A DNA stretch of 64,000 nucleotides. It comes from Candidatus Omnitrophota bacterium (lineage in GTDB: Bacteria > Hinthialibacterota > Hinthialibacteria > OLB16). The first letter of the stretch is position 1, and each line of letters opens with the position of its first letter. The stretch is from positions 18,833 to 82,832 of the forward strand of contig JACKFH010000015.1 of NCBI GenBank assembly GCA_020632575.1, in the 5' to 3' direction. Both the position numbers and the translations under genes were made by a program. Shown here in pieces: positions 1-7,462 of this stretch. The notes beneath the pieces were generated by a model that saw only the letters and a list, made by a program, of their open reading frames with translations, ran no database searches and was not told where the DNA came from.

Positions 1-1157
1 TCCTCCGCCTGAACCGAAGTGGCATCCACCACTTGAGAAAAACGAACAGTGAGGCTCGTCGGGGGCGGAATCAAATGGGCGCCATCGGGAGGGTCGGTGG
101 CGAGAACTCGAAAACTGGGGGAGGACCAAAGCACGGTGTGATCAACCTCAATTCCGCTTCCTCCGGAAGTATTATCCAAGAACAAATCGGACTCGGAATA
201 ATCGCCCTGTGCCTCTCCCGCGTTGACACTGACCAAAACCTCTTGTGGTGTGGTTAATGCAAAATTGGTTTCCAGCGCAAGTTGCACCCCGGCGATGATG
301 ACATCCCCTCCCGTGGTCTCGGGGTGTCCTCCGTGGGTGTCGATCTCGCCTTTGAGGACAAGGCTATTTGAGATCATGTTTCCGTACCGGTTTCCGACGT
401 TGTAATCGGGAGGCGCAAGAGCCAGTAGTTGGACATTGCCGTTGGTGGTGGGAGTCGCGGTGCGCATCGAACCGGTTCGGATGTAGCCGATCTCGATCTG
501 GCCGGCGCGTATGTTGACCGACCCGCCGGCGTTGCCACCGGGGCTGCTGTCGGAGGTGTTGATGCCTAGAGGGATGGCGACCCTCCCGGTGGCGGTGATG
601 GAGACGGGGGCGGGGGCTGTATCAGAGCGCTGAAGGTTGATGATTCTTAGATCGACGTTCTGGACATTGACGATCTCAAGACCTTGGGCGCCAGTTGCAC
701 TACTGTCGACTCGTCCGGTTCCGGTGATGTCATGGCCGCCCATGTCCCATGTGCAGAGGTGGATGCTGAGACGGTCGCCGCCTTTGTTGAGATCCATCAA
801 ACCATCGCCCTCAATATTCAACCCCTTGTTCACGAACACCAGTTTGAAATTGGCGGTTGAGGCGAACCGGATCACTCCTCGATCGGTGACCGTGAGTCCC
901 TCCGGGATGGTATAAACATAAGGTGACTGCCATGTTCCCGAGCCGGAGAGAGTCACCCCCTGCGCCGCATGGGGGTTCGCGGTTCCGTCCCAGATTTCGA
1001 TGGAGGAGACAATTGCTTCTTCATCGACAGCGAAAGCAGGTTTTGGAAATGCTGTCCCAAAGAAAACTTGGATCACAACGAGGATGGAGATGAAGGGAAG
1101 GGATTTTGTTTGTTTCCCTCCATGGTAAACCCCAGGCAAGCAAAATGTGTCGAGCAT
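1..1157 (-). CDS. Secreted protein with C-terminal Ig-like region, 3' end outside the window
   Basis: The frame is open from an ATG at 1157 to the left edge (about 385 codons), so the C-terminus is missing. The start is preceded by a weak AGAAG ribosome site. Residues about 20-50 form a signal peptide: lysines, then a hydrophobic stretch, then a small-residue site near PAFA. The next 300 residues are rich in Gly, Thr, Asn and Ser, with short repeated beta-type segments, like a beta-helix or adhesin passenger. The last visible residues (P-P-D-G-A-H then V-R-F-S-Q-V-V-D) match the pattern of the bacterial Ig-like Big_5 domain. It is the last visible gene of the long minus-strand cluster, 19 nt after its neighbour. 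I do not recognise a specific function; a surface or extracellular role is inferred. Confidence 0.8.
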   Translation of the reverse strand, partial: MLDTFCLPGVYHGGKQTKSLPFISILVVIQVFFGTAFPKPAFAVDEEAIVSSIEIWDGTANPHAAQGVTLSGSGTWQSPYVYTIPEGLTVTDRGVIRFASTANFKLVFVNKGLNIEGDGLMDLNKGGDRLSIHLCTWDMGGHDITGTGRVDSSATGAQGLEIVNVQNVDLRIINLQRSDTAPAPVSITATGRVAIPLGINTSDSSPGGNAGGSVNIRAGQIEIGYIRTGSMRTATPTTNGNVQLLALAPPDYNVGNRYGNMISNSLVLKGEIDTHGGHPETTGGDVIIAGVQLALETNFALTTPQEVLVSVNAGEAQGDYSESDLFLDNTSGGSGIEVDHTVLWSSPSFRVLATDPPDGAHLIPPPTSLTVRFSQVVDATSVQAE

Positions 1158-1176
1158 TAAAAAATCTTCTTTCGAG

Positions 1177-3552
1177 TTAATCTTCAGACAGGAAACCATG
1201 GTGGAATGTGACTCGAGATTGCTCGACTCCATCCGCATCCCAAAGTGTGGCGACTCCTTCGCAGGCGCCGTCAATCCAAGTCGATTCGGATTTCATTTTC
1301 CCATTCGGCCACCACTGTCTCCAGATAGATTTTCCATCAGCGGCGTGTTCCCATTCCCAGGACTTCTTCCCTTCTCTATCCCAGTACGCTTCAACTCCGG
1401 TCTTCCTACCACGCGTCCAATGAACTTCATACTGTAGAGTCCCGTCCGGATAAGACCATTTCTCTGCTCCATTCAATCGAAAGATTCCATCATTCCCGAT
1501 CTCGCCCGACCACTTGGCGCGTGTCGTACCATTCGCATGCTGCTCAATCCGCTCAATGGTCCTATCCGCGGATCCTTCAGAAGTTGACGCCTCCCCTTTT
1601 CCGAGAACCCAGGCCTCATTGAACTCGAAATGGAGGCAAGGGTGATTCATCGTGGTCAGTAGATGGATCATCCCATTCGGGGCCTGCCGAGCCACCGAGT
1701 ATCCCAGCGTCGCGTACGGGTGCCCATTGTGGGCCCATTCCTCGGACAGGGGGATCGCCTTCGATTCATGCGGTTGAGCCGCGTCGATCTTCTTGATCGT
1801 CCAGGTCTCACCCTCATCATCGGAAAGTGCGACATAGGAGCCATTCTCGGTCACACCAGTGGGTTTCTTTCCATTAAAATTCTGGTAATCGCCCGCGAAC
1901 AGGAGCCGCCCGCTAGCGAGACGGATAAAGGAGGGCCGTTGGTTGCTCGCCAAAGCTGGGAAGTCCGTCTTCTCGATCTCATAGGATTTCCCCCAATCCT
2001 TCGTAATCGATTTCGGCATAAAGCCATCGATGTCGGAGCTCTTCCCGCCCATGCCGACCACGCTTCCATCCTGCAGTGGGACAAAGACCGTGTGACGACC
2101 CCCAGTGCGACCTCCGGTGTCGCTCCAAGTCATTCCTTCATCCTCGCTCTTCCAGAGGAAGGAGTGAGCACCGAGGCCATCCATGGCGGAATAGATGGCG
2201 CCCTCCTCATCCCGGAACGCGGAGCTGATGGGTTGCGGTGTGTAGCCGCCAATTCGCCCGATCTGGAAGGGCAATCTCATTGGACTCCAGGTCGATCCAT
2301 GATCGCTCGAAACACACCACTTAAATGGGACATCCGAAAGACCGATGCCGCCCCAGAACATCCAAATCTTCCCGTTATCATTCCACAGTAGGACGCTCTG
2401 ATCGTTGATGTCGGGAATATCGAAAAAGGGAGAGGGCGGGTCCCACTCCTCCGCGCCGAACCGTAGGCGGGTCGCGATCAAACCGACATTCGGCCAATAC
2501 TCGGCTTTGTGGGAACGCGAGGAGGAGAAAAACATAGCCAACAGATCCCCATTGGAGCAGACCGTTAGCCCGGGACAATGGTTGTGACCGAGAATTCCTT
2601 GTGGCAAACCGCAGGCCTGGATCGCCTCCTCTTCGACATTCTCGGGAGGAATTGGCAACGCCTTTCGAACCCTGAAAAAGGGTTTTCCCAGATCAGGTCC
2701 CGCTTCGATGGGCAGCCCACCTTCTTTGACACACTGCTGGACGAAAGGGATCTCTTGGGGACGCTGCGGAGTCTCCGGATAAGCGGCTTGCACGACACGA
2801 AACCCGATGGTGTGTTGTCCTCGAAAATCAGCAGGCGCGCCGGCGCGGTTGGCGCTGCGTCTGAAATAAGGCTGGACCCCGCCCGCCTCCGAGTAGGCGC
2901 TGTCATCCTGGACCGTTCCCCCGCGAACAACACGGGCCACTCCGGTTTCTGGTCCAGTCGGATCTTTTTCGTCGGAGGATGGGTAGGGGCCATACCAATC
3001 CAGACACCATTCCGCGACCCCGGTCTGCATATTCCGGATCCCCAAGGGATTCGCGGTCTCGGGGTCGGGAGGTTGGTTTCCCGATGAGAAGGGAGTGTCG
3101 GTTCCGGCACGGCAGGCGAACTCCCACTCGGCTTCGGTGGGTAGACGATAGGTCTTGTCCTCTTTCTCGCTCAACCATTCGCAGAAGGCTTGAGCGTCCT
3201 CCCAGGAAATCCCTGAGAGGTAAGGACTATATTTCCCGGCGTCCTGATACCCGGGGCGGAATTCCCGATATTGTTCAACCGTGACCTCGGACTCTGAAAG
3301 GAAGAATTCCGAGAGGGAGACCGAACGAACGGGTCGTTCGTCCGGATCTCCATTAGGCGAGAATTCCGGACCGCCGAGTCCTTCCAGTGGAACCGATGGT
3401 TCTTCTCCCATCTGGAATGCTCCCCCCTCGATCTTGTGGAAGGTCATTCCGATCGAGTTTTCAAATTGGGATTCGTCCGCGAATGCTCCCGTCCCAAATA
3501 GCATGAGGACAAAGACTGCGGAAGAGAAAAACCATCGATTCCTACTCGGCAT
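1177..3552 (-). CDS. Secreted FGE-like / BNR sialidase-like / MORN-repeat fusion protein
   Basis: Signal peptide at residues 1-25 ends at GAFA. Residues 30-255 are an FGE-sulfatase (SUMF1-like) fold: GGAFQMG, RLPTEAEWEFACRAG and the terminal GFRVV. Residues 270-650 form a BNR/sialidase-type propeller with Asp-box-like repeats (SSDHGSTW, SEDEGMTW, SDDEGETW). Residues 665-790 hold several MORN-like repeats of the W-x-x-G-x-K type. True formylglycine-generating enzymes use two cysteines just after the RGGS region. Here that region (VVRGGTVQDD) has none, so the first domain is probably a binding module and not an enzyme. The propeller may act on, or bind, a glycan. The gene lies 3 nt after an epimerase gene in the same operon. 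This three-part architecture is unfamiliar to me. Confidence 0.85.
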   Translation of the reverse strand: MPSRNRWFFSSAVFVLMLFGTGAFADESQFENSIGMTFHKIEGGAFQMGEEPSVPLEGLGGPEFSPNGDPDERPVRSVSLSEFFLSESEVTVEQYREFRPGYQDAGKYSPYLSGISWEDAQAFCEWLSEKEDKTYRLPTEAEWEFACRAGTDTPFSSGNQPPDPETANPLGIRNMQTGVAEWCLDWYGPYPSSDEKDPTGPETGVARVVRGGTVQDDSAYSEAGGVQPYFRRSANRAGAPADFRGQHTIGFRVVQAAYPETPQRPQEIPFVQQCVKEGGLPIEAGPDLGKPFFRVRKALPIPPENVEEEAIQACGLPQGILGHNHCPGLTVCSNGDLLAMFFSSSRSHKAEYWPNVGLIATRLRFGAEEWDPPSPFFDIPDINDQSVLLWNDNGKIWMFWGGIGLSDVPFKWCVSSDHGSTWSPMRLPFQIGRIGGYTPQPISSAFRDEEGAIYSAMDGLGAHSFLWKSEDEGMTWSDTGGRTGGRHTVFVPLQDGSVVGMGGKSSDIDGFMPKSITKDWGKSYEIEKTDFPALASNQRPSFIRLASGRLLFAGDYQNFNGKKPTGVTENGSYVALSDDEGETWTIKKIDAAQPHESKAIPLSEEWAHNGHPYATLGYSVARQAPNGMIHLLTTMNHPCLHFEFNEAWVLGKGEASTSEGSADRTIERIEQHANGTTRAKWSGEIGNDGIFRLNGAEKWSYPDGTLQYEVHWTRGRKTGVEAYWDREGKKSWEWEHAADGKSIWRQWWPNGKMKSESTWIDGACEGVATLWDADGVEQSRVTFHHGFLSED

Positions 3553-3555
3553 GTG

Positions 3556-4470
3556 TCAGATCTCTTTCCAGTGGTGCTCCGGGTTGTATCCGAACGCCTC
3601 ATTAGCGCGCTTGTTCGAGAGCATTGTCGTCCTCCCCGGCATCGGTTCCCGCACAACCTTCAGGAGTTCGGGACGAAAGCGTTCGATGATTTCCATCGTC
3701 GGCTCGGGTAATATCGTGTCGGGCGCGGCCAATTGATACACGCCAAATTTTGGCAAAGTTTCGCATTCAACCGCTTTCACCAAACCGCCGACCACATCCC
3801 GGAGTTCCACATAGTTCCCCAGCTCGCCCGGCCACTCCGTGGTTGGCTGGACTCGATCCTTGTAGGATTCGGTCCATTCAGGAGGGAACACGCCAGCGAA
3901 ACGAAACGCCGCGGTGGTCATCCCGGTCCGGTTGGTCCAGGCTTGGCAATTGAATTCGCAACTGTACTTGGCGAGGCTGTAGGAGTCCTCGATATCCGGG
4001 GGGATGTCCTCATCGATGGGGAGATAGGGCCAGTTTCTCGGACGGTCGGTGACTCGGTTATAGAACCATCCGCAGGCGTTGATGCTGGAAGCGACCAGGG
4101 CTTTTTTGATTCCATGCTCCTCGCAGGCAAGGAGCATTTTAAAAACCCCTGTCGCATTGACTTCATAGCATACAATCGGGCGTTCGTTCGAGTCGCGATT
4201 TCCGGTCAAGTGAATCACCGCGTCCACGCCTTCCGTGATGCGACGGATGAAATCCATGTCGAGCGCATCGCCGACATGGAACGGGTGGTTGGGCGAGGGT
4301 TTCGGAATGTATTCGGGTTTCCTCTGTAAGTTCAACGGTTCGAATATCCACGGGACGCGCGAGTCATCCGGCTCGAAAGCGTCGGCTAAAACCAGATCGT
4401 GACGGTCCTCGAGTTGCCAGGTGAGATAACGGCCAATGTACCCGGCGGCGCCGGTGATGAGTATTTTCAT
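3556..4470 (-). CDS. NAD-dependent epimerase/dehydratase family protein
   Basis: A 304-residue extended short-chain dehydrogenase. The N-terminal ITGAAGYIG is the GxxGxxG NAD(P)-binding loop, VIHLTGN follows strand 4, SSINACG supplies the catalytic Ser region, and YSLAKYSCE contains the YxxxK pair. The family interconverts or dehydrates nucleotide sugars, or oxidises uronic acids (uronate dehydrogenases have a similar size and fold). With rhamnosidase and uronate genes in the window, a sugar-acid substrate is plausible but not shown. It is cytoplasmic with no signal peptide. Three nucleotides separate it from the next gene and 10 from the previous one, so co-transcription is likely. Confidence 0.88.
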   Translation of the reverse strand: MKILITGAAGYIGRYLTWQLEDRHDLVLADAFEPDDSRVPWIFEPLNLQRKPEYIPKPSPNHPFHVGDALDMDFIRRITEGVDAVIHLTGNRDSNERPIVCYEVNATGVFKMLLACEEHGIKKALVASSINACGWFYNRVTDRPRNWPYLPIDEDIPPDIEDSYSLAKYSCEFNCQAWTNRTGMTTAAFRFAGVFPPEWTESYKDRVQPTTEWPGELGNYVELRDVVGGLVKAVECETLPKFGVYQLAAPDTILPEPTMEIIERFRPELLKVVREPMPGRTTMLSNKRANEAFGYNPEHHWKEI

Positions 4471-4480
4471 TTTCTTCTCC

Positions 4481-5491
4481 TTAATCCCAATTCAGCACGA
4501 CCCCAAGGGTGGAGTCTTTCTCATTGAAAATCTTGTCCCAAGCTTTGGCGGCGTCCTTGGCTTTCATCTGATCCGTGATCAGTGGCTTGGTGTAGATGGT
4601 CCCGTCATGAATCTGTTTGAGCGTGGATTCCATACGCGCACGAGTCCATCCGCAGGGACAGTGGATGGTGGCCTCGCGGTAGATGAACTGACGGAGGTCC
4701 ATCCAGGATTTACTCCCCTCGTGCCCGGCGGTGACATAGTGTCCTCCGTACTTGAGGAGTGGGATGAGTTTGAGATTGGTGTCAAGATTGACATCGTTCC
4801 CGATCGTGTCGACCACGATGTCGAACTCGCCTCCGGTCCAATCGATCGCCTGTTCCAACCAATCGGACTGTTCTTTCGAATTCAGGATTAGGTCGCCTTT
4901 TTTCTTTTTGAGGAGGTCGAGCCGGAAATTGTGACGACCGACAAAGGCGACTTTGGCGCCACGGGATTGAAGAGTTTGCGCTGCCCAATTTCCGACCATT
5001 CCGTCGCCCATTACTAGAGCATGACAACCCTTCTCGACAGGGGGACGCGATCCGGTATTGGTTCCCACCTGGGTAAGCACAAGGCCGCTGTATTCGATGG
5101 GATCGACTCCTTTCGGAAGGGCATAGACTTCGTTCGCGTCCGAGGGTCCGATGGCCACATGCCCACCGAAACCGAGATGAGTCTTTTCGATCTTGGTGAT
5201 GGTGGCGAAAACCCATTGCCCCTTCTTAAAACCCTTCACATCCTTCCCCATCGATTCGACGATGCCGACTTTCTGATATCCAGCAACCATGGGATACGGA
5301 AGCGGCAGACCGAATTGCCAAGGGGTGACTCCATCGAACCTCTCCTGCCGAAGAAAGGAGCCCTCGGTGCCATTGCTGATCCAGGAGTGTTTCGTGGCGA
5401 TCACGACATCGTTCGGTCCTGGATCGGGAACTTTCACTTTTCCGAATTCGACTTTGTTCTTACCGGTGAAGATGACTGCTTCGGTTTTCAT
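4481..5491 (-). CDS. Medium-chain dehydrogenase (zinc alcohol dehydrogenase-like)
   Basis: A 336-residue MDR-superfamily oxidoreductase. The N-terminal GroES-like half carries the ISNGTEGS motif typical of the BchC-like/sorbitol-like subgroup, then YPMVAGYQKVG where classical enzymes have GHE. The Rossmann half shows VMGDGMVGN (GxGxxG). The usual GHE glutamate and the four-cysteine structural zinc site are not visible, so zinc dependence is uncertain. It should oxidise or reduce a sugar or polyol with NAD(P). It lies between an esterase gene and an epimerase gene in the same operon, which suggests a role in breaking down the sugar released by the secreted enzymes. The exact substrate is unknown. 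Confidence 0.85.
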   Translation of the reverse strand: MKTEAVIFTGKNKVEFGKVKVPDPGPNDVVIATKHSWISNGTEGSFLRQERFDGVTPWQFGLPLPYPMVAGYQKVGIVESMGKDVKGFKKGQWVFATITKIEKTHLGFGGHVAIGPSDANEVYALPKGVDPIEYSGLVLTQVGTNTGSRPPVEKGCHALVMGDGMVGNWAAQTLQSRGAKVAFVGRHNFRLDLLKKKKGDLILNSKEQSDWLEQAIDWTGGEFDIVVDTIGNDVNLDTNLKLIPLLKYGGHYVTAGHEGSKSWMDLRQFIYREATIHCPCGWTRARMESTLKQIHDGTIYTKPLITDQMKAKDAAKAWDKIFNEKDSTLGVVLNWD

Positions 5492-5530
5492 GATGGTGGA
5501 TCAACCATCCTTTCCAAATAAATGTGACCT

Positions 5531-7462
5531 CTATTCCCACCCCATCCAACCGATGGCTGGGAGGCCCTCCTGGACGGTTTGAGCGGTCAATTCCAATGAA
5601 TGAACATCGTTCCAGTTTTCTAGCGTTTCCTTGGAGCCCTCGGGAGATTGATCGGTCTCTTCCTCGATCCGAATCAACTCCGAAAGAGGGAAGACGTGTT
5701 TCACCCATCCTTTCCCGACCTTGGCGGAGGCTTTGTGAGTGAGGGCGCCCGGTTGGCGAAGGAACCAATTGGTTTTGAGAGTGATTCCCTCGATGTCATG
5801 AGTCCAAAGGACCAGCGATCTCATGTTCCCTTTGTTGCGGGCCGAGTCGGCAAACACCCGGGTGACCAATCGGATGGATCCGGCGGGCGATTCGGATCGA
5901 TAGACCAGCGCCTGATGACCTTCGACCTCTCCCAATTCGAGACGCGTGTTGTCTGCGTGGGTGAAATCCGTGCCGCGTTGAAGGATCCAACCGGAGGGGC
6001 CATTGTCCCAATCGCTGAGGGTGTCCGAGGTCAGTTGAGTCGCTCTCGCTGTGGGAAACTCTTGGGCGGGAATTAGGTTGACCACCTCCCCGCTAAGAAG
6101 AGCGTCCCCCTCGTAAATCACCTGGGGGATCAACGATAAGGGCTCCGCTGAATCGACCACTGGAATCTCGACCCTCCAAACTCCCTCCTCGGTCCGATCC
6201 GCTTGCGATGAAAGCCATCCCTTAAGGAGAGGATGAAAGGGGCCCCTCGCAAAATCGACTCGAACGGACTCAACAGGACGGGATTCATCGACCTTGAGAG
6301 TGGCGACTGGAACTCCCTTCGAATCGACCCCCATCTCCAAGACGGGCGCTTCCGGGAACTCACCAACATCCTTGAGGTGTGCGTCGAACCAGGCCATGGC
6401 CGCGTTGACACTCTCAGGATCGAGGCTATGCATTCGGTTGGCGCCATAACTCCTTCGGTGTGGGACTTGGACCTGCTTCAGTCTCGCCTCGCATTCATCC
6501 AACTGGCCGAAGAAATCGTTGGTGGCGTTCAGGAATAAGACGGGACCGTGCTGATTGTCGGCGAAGGAGGCTGGGTCATAATTGGTTTTCCAATAGGCTT
6601 GAAAGGCTTCGGATCGGTTCCGGAGGGACTGTCCGATTCCGCTCCATTGTTTTTCTAGTTCTCCTATGCCATAGACGGGGACCGCCGCCTTGAGCCTCGG
6701 CTCGAGACCATTCACCAACCAGGTGAGGTAGCCACCCCACGACACCCCTTGGACCCCGATTTTCTCTTTGTCGACTTCAGGTCGTTGGGAGAGAATGTCG
6801 ATACCTCTAACCGATGCGAGAACAGCATGGTGAATAAAATTCTGCCCGGGTTCGTGATCCTCGGGGTCCATGTACTCGCCACGAAAGTCCTGGTGCCACA
6901 TCGTAATTTCGGATTCCGGACGGTTGTCCCTGGGACCCGACCAATCGAACGATAGGCAGGCGTACCCGTGTTTCACAAAGAAGGCGACGTTGGAGGGGTA
7001 ACAGGTTTGACCGCCACCGTGGATTTGAAGAATGGCGGGGAAAGGTCCATCGCCCTCAGGGTGAGCGTATAGGGCGTAGACTCGCTGCGGCTCGCCCTTC
7101 CAAACGGAACCGGTGTACCTGAGTCTTTTGATCGGGACACCGTCAAATTCGAGATCTCCCACCCATTCGATGTTGAGTGGCGCCTCAACCGGGAGGGCCT
7201 GCTCCCAGACGGTTTCGGCAACCGACGCGGAAATTGGGATAAGGAGGAATAAAATCGCCAACACGAGGAGGAGGGTAACTTGTCGCGTCCCGCTGGATCG
7301 AGAATCCTTTCTCGATCCCACTTTCGCGGGAATCCCTTCCCGCGGAAAAGGAGGAAAGGATTCCTCCGTGAGTTGCGCCGAGAAAGGAATCTCGGCGCAG
7401 GTGTGCCGGAGTTCGACTCCGGCGCACCGAGCGGAATCAGTAAAGTTTCCAAACACTGACAT
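5531..7462 (-). CDS. Exported alpha/beta-hydrolase (acetyl xylan esterase-like)
   Basis: Numbered from an ATG at 7462, the protein has 643 residues. The alpha/beta-hydrolase domain spans about 95-360 with oxyanion-loop HGGG (149-152), nucleophile Ser241 in GVSWGG, acid Asp316 in ATNDFF and His345 in RMHS. The rest is a beta-rich C-terminal domain. The family (AXE1/dienelactone-hydrolase-like) removes acyl groups from sugars. The start is odd. An excellent ribosome site (AAGGAGA, 5 nt spacing) sits just before the ATG, which overlaps the upstream gene. Residues about 12-56 are then encoded by an array of five DNA hairpins, and only afterwards comes the hydrophobic segment (62-80) that looks like the signal peptide. 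Either the array inserted into the leader, or translation starts later at a GTG. Confidence 0.82.
   Translation of the reverse strand: MSVFGNFTDSARCAGVELRHTCAEIPFSAQLTEESFPPFPREGIPAKVGSRKDSRSSGTRQVTLLLVLAILFLLIPISASVAETVWEQALPVEAPLNIEWVGDLEFDGVPIKRLRYTGSVWKGEPQRVYALYAHPEGDGPFPAILQIHGGGQTCYPSNVAFFVKHGYACLSFDWSGPRDNRPESEITMWHQDFRGEYMDPEDHEPGQNFIHHAVLASVRGIDILSQRPEVDKEKIGVQGVSWGGYLTWLVNGLEPRLKAAVPVYGIGELEKQWSGIGQSLRNRSEAFQAYWKTNYDPASFADNQHGPVLFLNATNDFFGQLDECEARLKQVQVPHRRSYGANRMHSLDPESVNAAMAWFDAHLKDVGEFPEAPVLEMGVDSKGVPVATLKVDESRPVESVRVDFARGPFHPLLKGWLSSQADRTEEGVWRVEIPVVDSAEPLSLIPQVIYEGDALLSGEVVNLIPAQEFPTARATQLTSDTLSDWDNGPSGWILQRGTDFTHADNTRLELGEVEGHQALVYRSESPAGSIRLVTRVFADSARNKGNMRSLVLWTHDIEGITLKTNWFLRQPGALTHKASAKVGKGWVKHVFPLSELIRIEEETDQSPEGSKETLENWNDVHSLELTAQTVQEGLPAIGWMGWE
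7295..7427. repeat. Array of five consecutive DNA hairpins
   Basis: Five separate inverted repeats follow one another in 133 bp: 7295-7318 (10-bp arms, loop TCCT), 7325-7344 (8-bp arms, loop TCCC), 7350-7367 (7-bp arms, loop AGGA), 7374-7399 (10-bp arms) and 7401-7427 (12-bp arms with one T/G mismatch, loop TCG). The first four share the core GAATCCYTTC, or close variants, in alternating orientation: the first two read it on the plus strand, the third and fourth on the minus strand. The outer stem sequences differ but stay complementary. The array lies within the N-terminal coding part of the hydrolase gene. Confidence 0.9.

Noticed and set aside
7295..7427. Possible CRISPR array
   Set aside because: Units are hairpins of different stem sequence directly abutting, with no constant repeat and no spacers of fixed length; no cas genes nearby.
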